Assembly: GCF_004217135.1 (NCBI RefSeq)
Contig: NZ_SHKK01000001.1
Location: 1,550,001-1,614,000 of the forward strand
DNA: 64,000 nucleotides
Direction: 5' to 3'
Source: Micromonospora violae
GTDB taxonomy: Bacteria > Actinomycetota > Actinomycetes > Mycobacteriales > Micromonosporaceae
A program made the translations under genes and the position numbers. The notes under the pieces were generated by a model. It was not told where the DNA came from. It did no database searches and saw only the letters and a list, made by a program, of their open reading frames with translations. Below are positions 1 to 8,273 of the stretch, piece after piece (the stretch's first letter is position 1; every line of letters begins with the position of its first letter).

Positions 1-1103
1 CGCTCAAGGGCGTACGGGTGGTGATCGGGGAGGCGGACCACGTCGACCTGCAGAACCGCTGGGTCGGCTTCACCCAGCCGGAGGGGGAGAAGAACCGGCT
101 GGCGTACGACCGGCTGGTGCTCGCCGTGGGCAGCGTCAACAAACTGCTGCCCATCCCCGGGGTGACCGAGTACGCGCACGGCTTCCGCGGCCTGCCCGAG
201 GCCGTCTACCTGCACGATCACATCGTCCGCCAGATCGAGTTGGCCGAGCAGGCCGAGGACCCGGCCGAGCAGCAGGCCCGGGCCACCTTCGTGGTGGTCG
301 GGGCGGGCTACACCGGCACCGAGGTCGCCGCGCACGGGCAGCTGTTCACCGACGCGCTGCACGCCCAGCGGCCCCGGCTCGGCGTCCGCCCCCGCTGGAT
401 GCTGCTCGACGTGGCGTCGCGGGTGTTGCCGGAGTTGGACAAGCGGATGTCGGACACCTCGCACAAGGTCCTCAACCGGCGTGGGGTGGACGTGCGGATG
501 GGCACCTCGGTGGCCGAGGCGACCTGCGACGGGGTGAAGCTCACCGACGGTGAGTACGTGCCGACCTGCACCCTGGTCTGGTGTGTAGGGGTGCGACCCG
601 ACCCGTTCGTCAACGAGCTGGGCCTGCGGACCGACCGGGGTCGACTGGTGACCGACGAGTTCCTCAACGTTCCCGGCTACCCGGAGGTGTACGCCATCGG
701 TGACGCCGCCGCCGTGCCAGACCTGGTCAACCCGGGGAAGGTCTGCGGGATGACGGCGCAGCACGCCCAGCGACAGGGCAAGCGCGTGGCCCACAACATC
801 GCCGCGTCGTACGGTTTCGGCCGGCGCAAGCCGTACAAGCACCACGACCTGGGATGGGTCGTCGACCTGGGTGGCAAGGACGCGGCGGCGAACCCGTTGC
901 AGGTCAACCTGGGCGGGCTGCCGGCCAAGGCGGTCACCCGGGCGTACCACCTGATGGCGATGCCGGGAAACCGCACCCGGGTCACTGCCGACTGGGCCCT
1001 GGATGCCGCGTTGACCCGGTCCGCGGTCCAGTTGGGGTTGGTGCCGGCCAACGCGGTGCCGTTGGAGAGCACCACACCCGAGGTCACGACCCGGGCCCGC
1101 TGA
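1..1103 (+). CDS. NAD(P)/FAD-dependent oxidoreductase, type II NADH dehydrogenase-like (5' partial)
   Basis: This is a pyridine-nucleotide disulfide oxidoreductase-fold flavoprotein, probably a single-subunit NADH:quinone oxidoreductase that feeds electrons to the menaquinone pool. The frame is open to base 3 with no stop, so the N-terminal FAD-binding motif lies outside the window. Visible signs are the NAD-binding loop VVVGAGYTGTEVAA around base 295, and the second FAD motif YAIGDAAAV near base 700. About 365 codons are present, against roughly 400-450 for complete Ndh proteins. The C-terminus, with GLPAKAVTRAYHLMAMPG, suits Ndh-type membrane association. The next gene is convergent. The family is clear but the electron acceptor is inferred. 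Confidence 0.85.
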   Translation, partial: LKGVRVVIGEADHVDLQNRWVGFTQPEGEKNRLAYDRLVLAVGSVNKLLPIPGVTEYAHGFRGLPEAVYLHDHIVRQIELAEQAEDPAEQQARATFVVVGAGYTGTEVAAHGQLFTDALHAQRPRLGVRPRWMLLDVASRVLPELDKRMSDTSHKVLNRRGVDVRMGTSVAEATCDGVKLTDGEYVPTCTLVWCVGVRPDPFVNELGLRTDRGRLVTDEFLNVPGYPEVYAIGDAAAVPDLVNPGKVCGMTAQHAQRQGKRVAHNIAASYGFGRRKPYKHHDLGWVVDLGGKDAAANPLQVNLGGLPAKAVTRAYHLMAMPGNRTRVTADWALDAALTRSAVQLGLVPANAVPLESTTPEVTTRAR

Positions 1104-1152
1104 GCGGGCACCCGGCCGGTCGCCGGGGAGGAGAGCGTCGTACCCGCGCCGG

Positions 1153-2247
1153 TCAGTCGGTGGTGCCGGCCGGTCGTCCCGGCCGTGCGGCCGGACCGGC
1201 CGGCGGGGCTGGCCGCAGCCGGCGCGGGCCGTACTCGCGCAGCAGGGTCTGGATGATGCCGGCGGCGGGGATGGCCAGCAGCGCGCCGAGCAGACCGGCC
1301 AGTTCCGCCGCGAGCAGCACGCTGACCAGCACGGTCAACGGGTTCAGCCGGACCGCGCGGGACAGGATGAGCGGTTGGAGCAGGTGGTTCTCCAGCTGCT
1401 GGTAGACCACGAAGAAGACCAGCACCACCACTCCGGCGGTGGGGGAGTGCAGGAAACCGGCACCGGCCGCGATCACCGCGCCGAGCGTCGCCCCGACCAG
1501 CGGTATCAGGTCGGCGACCGCCACCAGCAGGGCGATCACGGCCGCGAAGGGCACCCCGGTGAGGGCCAGCACCGCGTAGGTCAGCGCCCCGCAGATCACG
1601 CTGATCAGCAGGTTCCCGGTGAGGTAGCCGGTGACGGTGCGCGACACCTCGCGGCCCACCCGACGCAGCCGCTCGCCCTGACCGTCCCCGGCCGCCGCGA
1701 GCAGGCCGCGGGTGATCCGCGGCGCCTCCAACACCATGAGGTACGCGAGCACGACGACAGTGACCAGCCCGGCGATCGACTCGACGACGCCGCGCAGCAC
1801 GCCGACCGCCGGTTGGCGCAGCTGCCCGCCGAAGCCGCGCAGCTGCTCGGAGTGTTCGCTGAGGTAGCGCCGCGCCCCGGTGCGCTCCAGCAGTTGCCCC
1901 ACCGGGCCCCGTCCGGCGCGGGCGTCGCGCAGCAGCTCGGGGGCCCGGTCGGCGAAGCGGCTCAACTCCCCGAACAGCGGCACCAGGATGAGCGCGGCCA
2001 GGATCGCCAGCAGCACGAACGCGGCGAGGAACACCAGCAGCGTGGCCAGCGCCCGACGGCGGACCAGGCGACGTTGCAACCGGTCGACGAGGGGTTTGAG
2101 CGCGACCGCGAAGAACGCGGCGACCACCATCCAGACCAGCACCCGGCGGGTCGCGTACACGAAGCCCAGCGCGAGGGCGGTCGCCAGCACCAGACCGATC
2201 ACGACCAGGGTGCGACGCGCGGTGCCCCGGTCGTCGGTGTTGCTCAT
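1153..2247 (-). CDS. AI-2E family transporter / putative permease
   Basis: A polytopic membrane protein of 364 aa, the usual size for the AI-2E transporter (former UPF0118/PerM) family. From the N-terminus it shows a hydrophobic pair (LVVIGLVLATALALGFVYA and WMVVAAFFAVAL), a third long segment, a soluble amphipathic middle, and then several more segments containing the family-typical VADLIPLVGATLG stretch. The start ATG at 2247 (MSNTDDRG) is chosen because the upstream extension in the same frame overlaps the neighbouring methyltransferase-like gene and has arginine-rich, non-coding character. Members export AI-2, act as Na+/H+ antiporters or have unknown substrates, so the substrate is not assigned. 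Confidence 0.85.
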   Translation of the reverse strand: MSNTDDRGTARRTLVVIGLVLATALALGFVYATRRVLVWMVVAAFFAVALKPLVDRLQRRLVRRRALATLLVFLAAFVLLAILAALILVPLFGELSRFADRAPELLRDARAGRGPVGQLLERTGARRYLSEHSEQLRGFGGQLRQPAVGVLRGVVESIAGLVTVVVLAYLMVLEAPRITRGLLAAAGDGQGERLRRVGREVSRTVTGYLTGNLLISVICGALTYAVLALTGVPFAAVIALLVAVADLIPLVGATLGAVIAAGAGFLHSPTAGVVVLVFFVVYQQLENHLLQPLILSRAVRLNPLTVLVSVLLAAELAGLLGALLAIPAAGIIQTLLREYGPRRLRPAPPAGPAARPGRPAGTTD

Positions 2248-2305
2248 CCGGCGGGCCTTCCCCGCGCAGACCGTCGGAAACCCGGCACGGCGGGCGCAAC
2301 GGCGA

Positions 2306-3100
2306 TCAGCGCCCGGAGGTGCCGTCCGCGTCGGTGACCGGGTGGGCCCCGGCGACGAACGTGTCGAGCGCGGCGGCGTGCAGCAGGCCCCCGGGCACCG
2401 GGTCGCGCAGGGCGGCCACCGCCAGCCGGGCCACCGGCAGCCCGCCGGGGCGTGACGTCGCGGCCAGCACCAGGTTGCCGTACCGGCGGCCCCGCAACAT
2501 CCGCCGGTCACCGACCACGCACACGTCGGCGAAGACCGCCCGCAACGTGGCCACCTGCACCCGGGTGCCGACCAGTGGCGGCAGGTCCGTGACGTTGACC
2601 AGGTACAACCCGTCGGGGCGCAGGACGCGGGCCACCTCGGCGGCGAACTCGACGGTGCGGACGTGCCGGGGCATCCGGGCCGCCCGGTAGATGTCGGCGA
2701 TCACCACGTCGTACCGGTTGTCTCCGGTGGCGGTGAGGGCGTCGCGGGCGTCGGCGACCTCCACCTGCACCTGCGGCGGCAACGGGGGCAGCTCCCGGGC
2801 CACCAGCTCGACCACCGCCGCGTCCCGCTCGACGACCCGTTGGGCGGAGCCGGGCCGGGTGGCGGCCAGCCAGCGGGGCAACGTCAACGCGCCGCCGCCC
2901 AGGTGCAGGACGCTCAGCGGCACCCCGGCGCGGGCCGCCGCCTGCACCGCCGAGGCGATCCGCCGGACGTACTCGAAGTGCAGGTGGCGGGGATCCTCGA
3001 CATCCACGTACGACTGCTCGACCCCGGCGGACAGCAGTGTCCGCCCGGTCCGGCGGACCGGGTCGGCGACCAGTTCCAGCCGGTCGGCGGCGCGGTTCAT
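2306..3100 (-). CDS. Spermidine synthase-like SAM-binding protein
   Basis: This 264-aa protein has the Rossmann core of the spermidine synthase/polyamine aminopropyltransferase family. Visible are YVRRIASAVQAA, the nucleotide loop VLHLGGGALTLPRWLA, the acidic VVERDAAVVELVA strand, VADARDAL and the active-site-like VVIADIYRAAR. Actinobacterial relatives are usually annotated fused SpeE-like proteins of unproven substrate. The ATG at 3100 is preferred over the GTG at 3109 because a -10-like TAGCGT sits exactly 7 nt upstream on the minus strand, the arrangement of a leaderless mRNA. It lies 58 bp upstream of the AI-2E-type gene and may be co-transcribed with it. Substrate uncertain. Confidence 0.8.
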   Translation of the reverse strand: MNRAADRLELVADPVRRTGRTLLSAGVEQSYVDVEDPRHLHFEYVRRIASAVQAAARAGVPLSVLHLGGGALTLPRWLAATRPGSAQRVVERDAAVVELVARELPPLPPQVQVEVADARDALTATGDNRYDVVIADIYRAARMPRHVRTVEFAAEVARVLRPDGLYLVNVTDLPPLVGTRVQVATLRAVFADVCVVGDRRMLRGRRYGNLVLAATSRPGGLPVARLAVAALRDPVPGGLLHAAALDTFVAGAHPVTDADGTSGR

Positions 3101-3107
3101 ATCCGGC

Positions 3108-3113
3108 ACGCTA
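3108..3113 (-). promoter_or_regulatory. Candidate -10 element of a leaderless promoter
   Basis: On the minus strand TAGCGT is followed by 7 nt and then the ATG at 3100. This is the TAnnnT-N7-start spacing typical of actinobacterial leaderless transcripts. Confidence 0.4.
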
Positions 3114-3156
3114 ACCGAGGCCCCGGTGCCCGCGCCCGGGGGCCCGGTGCGGCCGA

Positions 3157-3196
3157 CGGGCCGGCGCGGCGGGGTTACCCCCGTCCCGCCGGCCCG
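3157..3196 (-). terminator. GC-rich hairpin downstream of the DUF2267 gene
   Basis: A 10-bp perfect outer stem (CGGGCCGGCG with its complement), an internal mismatch and a CCCC/GGGG inner stem around a TTAC loop lie 20 nt past the stop codon of the minus-strand gene at 3216. No U-tract follows, as is common in high-GC actinomycetes, so termination is inferred. Confidence 0.45.
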
Positions 3197-3215
3197 CCGA
3201 TGTCGCGGTGGTCGG

Positions 3216-4193
3216 TCAGCCGCCGGCCATCCCGGCCCCCACCTCGTCGATCGCGTCGTCGACCTGGCGGGCGAGGTCCACGTCGAGTGCGGTCACCCCG
3301 TTGGCCTGGTTGGTCCGTACGGTCAACACGGCGGCGGTGTCTCCCGGACGTCCGATGCTCGGGCCGCGTCCGTTGTCCCGGCGCAGCCGGTCGAGGCGGG
3401 CGAGCACGCGGTCCAGGTTGTCGGGTGGCAGCGCGACCACCCGGTAGAGGCCCTGACTGTCGCCGGTCCAGTAGGGCAGGTCGTCCAACGCCGCGTTGAT
3501 CTCGTCGGCGTTCAGGGTGGGTGTGGTGGTGGAGGCGCCCACCAGGCCGCCGCCGGCCTCCGGCGGGTTCAGCAGGTCACGCAGCCCGTCGGGTACGTGC
3601 AGCGACTCGACCAGGTCACCGTCCTGCTCGGCGAGCGCGGCGATCGTCGCCTCCGCCTGGTAGCGGGCCTGCTCCGGGGTGTTGCCGCTGATCCGGCCCA
3701 CCTCGGCCAGGAAGCCGGGCAGCTCCTGGTGCCGCTCGACGCCGTCGACCGGCAGCACGTCGTGCAGCGACGCCGGCACCGCGGCGAGCAGCCGCTGCCG
3801 CTCGGCGGCCTCCAGGGCGAACGCGAGGACCAGCACGGTCGCCTCGGTGCCCACCTTGGCCGTCTTGAAGTCGACGCCGGCGCGACGCCGGACCTCGTCG
3901 ACCAGCTCGTGGTAGCCCATGCTGCGCACCTCGGCCGCGCCGCTCGGCGGGGACGGCTGAGGGCGCGGGTTGTCGGCGCTACCGACCGGCGGCGGTGCCG
4001 GCCCGCCGCGCGTGGTGTCCGGTTTGTGCGGCCCGGCCGCTGGTGGGCCCGCGCGCTTGCCCGCGTCCAGGCTCGTGAGCTGCTTGGAGGCGCTCAGGCT
4101 GGCACCGATCTCGCTGGGCTGGCGACTCTGTTCGCGGGCCTGCCGGGCCAACGCCCGACGCCGCTGGTTGTCGCCCTCCATCTGCTTGCGCAT
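3216..4193 (-). CDS. DUF2267 plus pterin-4a-carbinolamine dehydratase-like protein
   Basis: This 325-aa protein appears to be a fusion. Residues 1-85 are a polar, low-complexity linker rich in Q, R, P and G. Residues about 90-210 resemble DUF2267, a helical domain starting MGYHELVDEVRRRAGVD and containing the VLPVDGVERHQELPGFLAEV region. Residues about 225-325 resemble 4a-hydroxytetrahydrobiopterin dehydratase, with LNADEINAALDDLPYW followed by VVALPPDNLDRVLARLDRL. The classic dehydratase catalytic histidines (HHP motif) are not visible in that part, so enzymatic activity is doubtful and the domain may be a binding fold. The ATG at 4193 is the first start of the open frame. Domain assignment is by eye. 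Confidence 0.6.
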   Translation of the reverse strand: MRKQMEGDNQRRRALARQAREQSRQPSEIGASLSASKQLTSLDAGKRAGPPAAGPHKPDTTRGGPAPPPVGSADNPRPQPSPPSGAAEVRSMGYHELVDEVRRRAGVDFKTAKVGTEATVLVLAFALEAAERQRLLAAVPASLHDVLPVDGVERHQELPGFLAEVGRISGNTPEQARYQAEATIAALAEQDGDLVESLHVPDGLRDLLNPPEAGGGLVGASTTTPTLNADEINAALDDLPYWTGDSQGLYRVVALPPDNLDRVLARLDRLRRDNGRGPSIGRPGDTAAVLTVRTNQANGVTALDVDLARQVDDAIDEVGAGMAGG

Positions 4194-4392
4194 GGTGCAC
4201 CCCTTCCGCTGGGGATCGTGGCTGCGCCCGTCGCCTTCCCGCCGGCCCGGAGAAGGAAACAGGGCCCGCCGGCCGGGTCGGCCCGGCCGGCGGCATGCTT
4301 CATCCGCCGGGGGTGAGGGGTGCTCACCCGCAGCGCCCGCACGATCGGGTCAGGACCGGAGTTCTTCCGAGGTACGCGGAAGGAAGGTCGTC

Positions 4393-4707
4393 ATGAAGGA
4401 GATTGTCGAGATCGTCCCCGCCCGACCCGGCTGGTACGCGCGCTGGCAGCTCACGCCCGAGGTCACCAGGTGTTATCCGGTGAGCCTGTGGGCGCTGCTG
4501 GAGGAGGCCGACGGGACCGGCCGTGAGGTGATCGGCATGGACTGCATCGGCCAGTGGCCCGGCGCGGACGACAACGAGGCGGGTGGGCAGTTCGTCCGTT
4601 ACCTGTACCAGACGCCCGATTCGGGGGAGCCCGAGGACGTCGACTCGGCCCCGATCGGCGAGCTGCGTACGGACGGCCCACGGCTCCAGCCGATGACGGC
4701 ACCCTAG
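4393..4707 (+). CDS. Conserved hypothetical small protein (104 aa)
   Basis: A soluble acidic protein starting MKEIVEIVPARPGWYARW. It has a W-rich N-terminal half with PVSLWALLEEADG and an acidic tail. The ATG at 4393 follows a purine-rich GGAAGGAAGG stretch. No family is recognised, though short proteins with PGWYARW-type starts are frequent beside housekeeping genes in actinomycetes. It is monocistronic: the preceding gene is divergent and a strong terminator lies 10 nt after the stop. No function is proposed. Confidence 0.7.
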   Translation: MKEIVEIVPARPGWYARWQLTPEVTRCYPVSLWALLEEADGTGREVIGMDCIGQWPGADDNEAGGQFVRYLYQTPDSGEPEDVDSAPIGELRTDGPRLQPMTAP

Positions 4708-4717
4708 ACATTCCTCC

Positions 4718-4750
4718 GGCCCCCGACCCCAGGTCCCAGGGTCGGGGGCC
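4718..4750 (+). terminator. Strong stem-loop terminator
   Basis: A perfect 12-bp inverted repeat (GGCCCCCGACCC / GGGTCGGGGGCC) with a 9-nt loop begins 10 nt after the stop codon at 4707. It lacks a clear U-tract but is the most stable hairpin in this part of the window. Confidence 0.75.
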
Positions 4751-4934
4751 ATCCCCGTTCGCACCCGGGGATGGCCTGCGGATCAGCCGATGGCGCGCGG
4801 ATGTCGTCGTCTGCCCGTCACTGTTCGTGAGATGCCGCTGTCCGGGTTCGGGCGTAGGGTGGGCTGGAGACTTGTGACGCTAGACGCCGGTTCCGGCACG
4901 GGTTCGGTGAACGAGAAGGAGTGAGGCTCAGCTG

Positions 4935-6692
4935 GTGACTGCATCCGACGTCAGGGACTGGGACCCGGGCGACGGAGCGCTCCCCACGCCGAGCACGGCC
5001 CGACCCTCGGCGCGCTCGGCCGACGGCCACCGCCCCGCCGTGGCTCTGCCGCCGCTGTCCCCGGACCGTGGCCAGGCCGCGTCCGACTGGTTCGAGGTCG
5101 TCGAGCACTTCCGGGAGGGCCTGGTGGTCTGCGACGCCGATGGCGTCGTGCGACACGTCAGCCCGGTGGCCGAGCGGTTGCTGCCCGAGGTGACACCCGG
5201 CGAGCTGCTCAGCGCGGCCGGCGTGCCCGGCCTGCGCGAGAACGCCCCGGGCGACTTCACCCACCGGGGGCGGCGGCTCACCGCGCGGCAGGTGCCGCTC
5301 TCCGGCGCCCGCTGCTGCTGGTACGTCGAGGACGTCACCGACAGTGTCAGCCGCGCCGACGCGCTGCTCGCCGAACGGCCGCGCTCGGCGTTCCTGGCGG
5401 TCGTCGGCGACAAGCTGGGCAACCCGCTGCACCCCGACCGGGCCGCCGCCGCGATCGTCCGACTCGCCGTACCGACCCTGGCCGAGGTGGCGGTGCTGGT
5501 GCTCGCCCCGCGCGCCGGTCGCACCCGCTGGTGGCGGGCCTCGCGTACCGACGACGAGACGCCGACGGTGGGCAGCGGTGTGCTGGCCGGCGGTGACCTG
5601 CCGGCCGCCATCGCCGACGGGTTGACCGGGGCCGAGCCGCACGCGGTGGACTGGCTGGTCGAGCAGGCGGTCGACGCCGGTTGGCTGCCCGGGCTCGTCG
5701 GTGCCGAGAGCGCCGCCCGGGTCGTCCCGCTGCCGGGCCGTGACGCACCGGTCGGTGTGCTGCTGGTGGCCCGTCGCGCGACCCGCTGGTACGACGAGGA
5801 CGACGTGGAGCTGATCCGCGCGTTCGCGGCCCGCGCCGGCGCGGCGTTGACCACCGCGCTGCTCTACCGAGACCAGGCGGAGGTGGCCGACACCCTCCAG
5901 GCCAGCCTGCTGCCGGTCGAGCCGGTCGAGGCCGCCGGCGTGCAGTGGGGCACCGCGTACCGGCCCGCGCAGGCGGGGCTGCGCATCGGCGGCGACTTCT
6001 ACGGTTCGCACCGGCTTGCGGACGGCGCGTCGGTGTTCTTCCTCGGGGACGTGTCGGGCAAGGGGGTCGAGGCGGCAGTCTTCACCGGCCAGCTGCGTCA
6101 GTGCCTCCAGGCGCTGCACCGGTTGGAGTCGCACCCCGCGCGGTTGCTGCGGCTGCTCAACGACGCGCTGTTGGAGACCACCCAGGCGCACGGCCAGGGC
6201 CGCTTCGCCACGATCGTGCTCGGCGTGGCCCGCCCGGAGCGCGACGGTGGCCTCACCCTGACCATGGCCGGCGGCGGGCACCTGCCACCGCTGGTGCTGC
6301 GCGCCTCCGGTGAGGTGGAGGTGGTGCCGTTGCGGGGCATGCTGATCGGGGTGGTGCCGGACCCGCGGGTCGGGGAGGTGACCGTGCGGCTGGCGCCGGG
6401 CGAGACCTGCCTGCTCTACAGCGACGGGGTGACCGAGGCCCGAGGCGGGCGGCGCGGCGACGAGCAGTTCGGCCCCGAGCGGCTGGTCACCGCGCTGACC
6501 GGCTGCCAGCGGATGCCCGCACCCGCCCTGGCCGAACGGGTCGAGCAGATCACCTGCGACTGGCTGGCGCAGGGCGACCACGACGACATCGCCGTGCTGG
6601 CGCTACGGGCGTCCGGTCCGGGTGTGCGCGGGGCGCGGCACCTGCACTCGGTGCCGGCCGGCGTGGACCAGACAGAGGGGACTGACGCGTGA
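4935..6692 (+). CDS. PAS-GAF-SpoIIE (PP2C) protein serine phosphatase
   Basis: A soluble 585-aa sensor phosphatase of the RsbU/SpoIIE class, expected to dephosphorylate a STAS-domain anti-anti-sigma factor. Residues about 51-139 form a PAS-like domain (GLVVCDADGVVRHVSP), about 168-311 a GAF domain, and about 325-560 the PP2C domain. Metal-binding motifs are all present: GGD at 352-354, GDVSGKG at 371-377, YSDGVTEAR from 495 and the terminal DHDDIAVLAL near 549. The GTG start at 4935 has AAGGAGTGAG upstream. It overlaps the next gene by 4 nt (GTGA), so the two are translationally coupled. The downstream cobalamin protein and STAS protein suggest one partner-switching pathway. The signal sensed by PAS/GAF is unknown. 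Confidence 0.92.
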   Translation: MTASDVRDWDPGDGALPTPSTARPSARSADGHRPAVALPPLSPDRGQAASDWFEVVEHFREGLVVCDADGVVRHVSPVAERLLPEVTPGELLSAAGVPGLRENAPGDFTHRGRRLTARQVPLSGARCCWYVEDVTDSVSRADALLAERPRSAFLAVVGDKLGNPLHPDRAAAAIVRLAVPTLAEVAVLVLAPRAGRTRWWRASRTDDETPTVGSGVLAGGDLPAAIADGLTGAEPHAVDWLVEQAVDAGWLPGLVGAESAARVVPLPGRDAPVGVLLVARRATRWYDEDDVELIRAFAARAGAALTTALLYRDQAEVADTLQASLLPVEPVEAAGVQWGTAYRPAQAGLRIGGDFYGSHRLADGASVFFLGDVSGKGVEAAVFTGQLRQCLQALHRLESHPARLLRLLNDALLETTQAHGQGRFATIVLGVARPERDGGLTLTMAGGGHLPPLVLRASGEVEVVPLRGMLIGVVPDPRVGEVTVRLAPGETCLLYSDGVTEARGGRRGDEQFGPERLVTALTGCQRMPAPALAERVEQITCDWLAQGDHDDIAVLALRASGPGVRGARHLHSVPAGVDQTEGTDA

Positions 6693-7726
6693 CCGCCGCC
6701 ATGGCCGCTGCCGACCTGGGTGCGGCGTACTCCGGTTATCTGGCCCATCTCGCCGACGCCGACGAGTACGCCGCCACCGAGCTGGCGATCGGCCTGCTCG
6801 ACGCGGGCGTGCCGGCGGAGCGGGTGCTGCTCGACCTGGTCGCGCCGGCCCAGACCGAGGTGGGCGAGCGGTGGGCGCGCAACGAGTGGAGCGTCGCCCA
6901 GGAACACGCGGCCACCCACATCAGCGAGCAGGTGGTGGCGGCGGTGTCCGGGCACGTCAGACCACGGCCGACCGGCGGCCGGGTGGTGGTCGCCTGCATG
7001 GACGGCGAGTGGCACGCACTGCCGCCCCGGCTGGTCGCCGAGGTGCTGCGGTTACGCGGCTGGCAGGTGACCTTCCTGGGTGCCAGCGTGCCGGCCGCGC
7101 ACCTCGTGGCGTACCTGCACCGCTACGACGCGCACGCGGTCGCGTTGGCGTGCGCGCTGCCGATGCGCCTGCCGTACGCCCACCGGATGATCGAGGCCTG
7201 CCGCCGCTCGGACGTGCCGGTGGTGGTCGGTGGGCGCGGCTTCGGCGCGGATGGCCGGTGGGCGCGCCGCCTCGGGGTGGCCTGGGCACCGGACGCGCCG
7301 TCGGCGGCCGACCTGATCGCCGACGAGCGGGCGCTGCGCGGGGTGCCGCCGGCGCGGCTGACCCACCTGGCCGACGACGAGTACGCGAGCCTGGTGCGCC
7401 GTCGCGGTGAGCTGATCGACAGCGCGTTGGCGGACCTGCGGGAGCGGGTGCCGTCGGCCCGCGCGTACACCGCCGCGCAGCTCGACGCGACGGTGAGCGA
7501 CCTGGGCCACGTCGTGGATTTCCTGGCCGCAGCGGTGTATGTCGACGACTCCTCGTTGTTCGCCGAGTTCGTCCAATGGCTGGCCGAGATCCTGGGCAGT
7601 CGTGGGGTGCCCGCCGGGGCGATCGCCCTGCCGTTGGCGCACCTCGCCGCCGTGTTGCGGGACTTCCCGCGGGCGGGGCGGGCGCTGGCGCAGGGAGGCG
7701 CCGCGCTGCCCGGCGCGGCCCGCTGA
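6689..7726 (+). CDS. Free-standing cobalamin-binding protein with CarH-type Wx9EH motif
   Basis: This 345-aa protein has the two-part B12-binding module of MetH and CarH/LitR. Residues about 10-90 are the helical cap, with W62 followed by nine residues and E72-H73: the Wx9EH signature of adenosylcobalamin photoreceptors. Residues about 97-200 are the Rossmann-like B12 domain with E107-W-H109 in place of the canonical E/DxH, and a GG loop at 181-182. There is no MerR DNA-binding domain. The C-terminal third (about 225-345) is helical (GHVVDFLAAAVYVDDSSLF) and unassigned. It starts at a GTG overlapping the stop of the SpoIIE phosphatase, so the two are made together. Light-dependent or B12-dependent control of the phosphatase is an inference. 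Confidence 0.85.
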   Translation: MTAAMAAADLGAAYSGYLAHLADADEYAATELAIGLLDAGVPAERVLLDLVAPAQTEVGERWARNEWSVAQEHAATHISEQVVAAVSGHVRPRPTGGRVVVACMDGEWHALPPRLVAEVLRLRGWQVTFLGASVPAAHLVAYLHRYDAHAVALACALPMRLPYAHRMIEACRRSDVPVVVGGRGFGADGRWARRLGVAWAPDAPSAADLIADERALRGVPPARLTHLADDEYASLVRRRGELIDSALADLRERVPSARAYTAAQLDATVSDLGHVVDFLAAAVYVDDSSLFAEFVQWLAEILGSRGVPAGAIALPLAHLAAVLRDFPRAGRALAQGGAALPGAAR

Positions 7727-7787
7727 CCGACCGCCGGTGGCACCCGGGTCGATCACCGCGCCCGGCGGCGCGGGAGCCTGCCGTGCG

Positions 7788-7793
7788 TATACT
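7788..7793 (+). promoter_or_regulatory. Possible -10 element for the STAS gene
   Basis: TATACT occurs 48 nt before the GTG at 7842. No convincing -35 is visible at the usual spacing. If real, the STAS gene has its own promoter in addition to read-through. Confidence 0.3.
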
Positions 7794-7841
7794 TGCCGGA
7801 CTGCAAACGTCCACGCGAGGGTGGAGCGAAGGGGGACAACG

Positions 7842-8189
7842 GTGACGTTCAGCGTCAGCTACGTGGGGCGCGACGGCGGTGGTGCCCGCCTGCGCCTCGC
7901 GGGTGAGCTGGATCTGAGCACCGCCGGCGAGTTGACCGCCGCGATCGACCGGCTCACCGCCGCCGGCGAGACCCGGGTGCTGCTCGACCTCACCGACCTC
8001 ACGTTCTGCGACTCGACGGGGATGGCCGTGTTCGTCCGGGGCGACAACCAGGCGGCGGCCGACGGGGGATGGCTCCGGATCACCGGTGCCACCGGGCGGG
8101 TCGAGCGGGTGCTGCGGGTGACCGGCCTCGCCGACGTGTTGCGCTACCAGACGGAGTCCGTTGACCCCGCGGCCCGCAGTGCTTCCTGA
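7842..8189 (+). CDS. STAS-domain anti-sigma factor antagonist
   Basis: This 115-aa single-domain STAS protein of the SpoIIAA/RsbV type would release a sigma factor by binding its kinase-type anti-sigma factor when unphosphorylated. The core reads RLAGELDLSTAGEL, then LLDLTDLTFCDSTGMAVF. Ser58 in DSTG is the expected phosphorylation site, which the SpoIIE phosphatase two genes upstream would dephosphorylate. The GTG at 7842 is chosen because AAGGGGG lies just upstream and the STAS fold begins directly after it. The cognate anti-sigma kinase and sigma factor are not in the window. Confidence 0.9.
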   Translation: MTFSVSYVGRDGGGARLRLAGELDLSTAGELTAAIDRLTAAGETRVLLDLTDLTFCDSTGMAVFVRGDNQAAADGGWLRITGATGRVERVLRVTGLADVLRYQTESVDPAARSAS

Positions 8190-8273
8190 TGGGCTAGATT
8201 TCCCCGCCAGCAATTCCCCGCCAGCGCGGTGACCGTCAGGGTCCCGTCTCCGCCGAACCCGAGGCAGGTAGTG

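Noticed and set aside
4818..6581. Long minus-strand open frame over the phosphatase
   Set aside because: The plus strand has intact PP2C motifs. The minus frame is a composition artefact.
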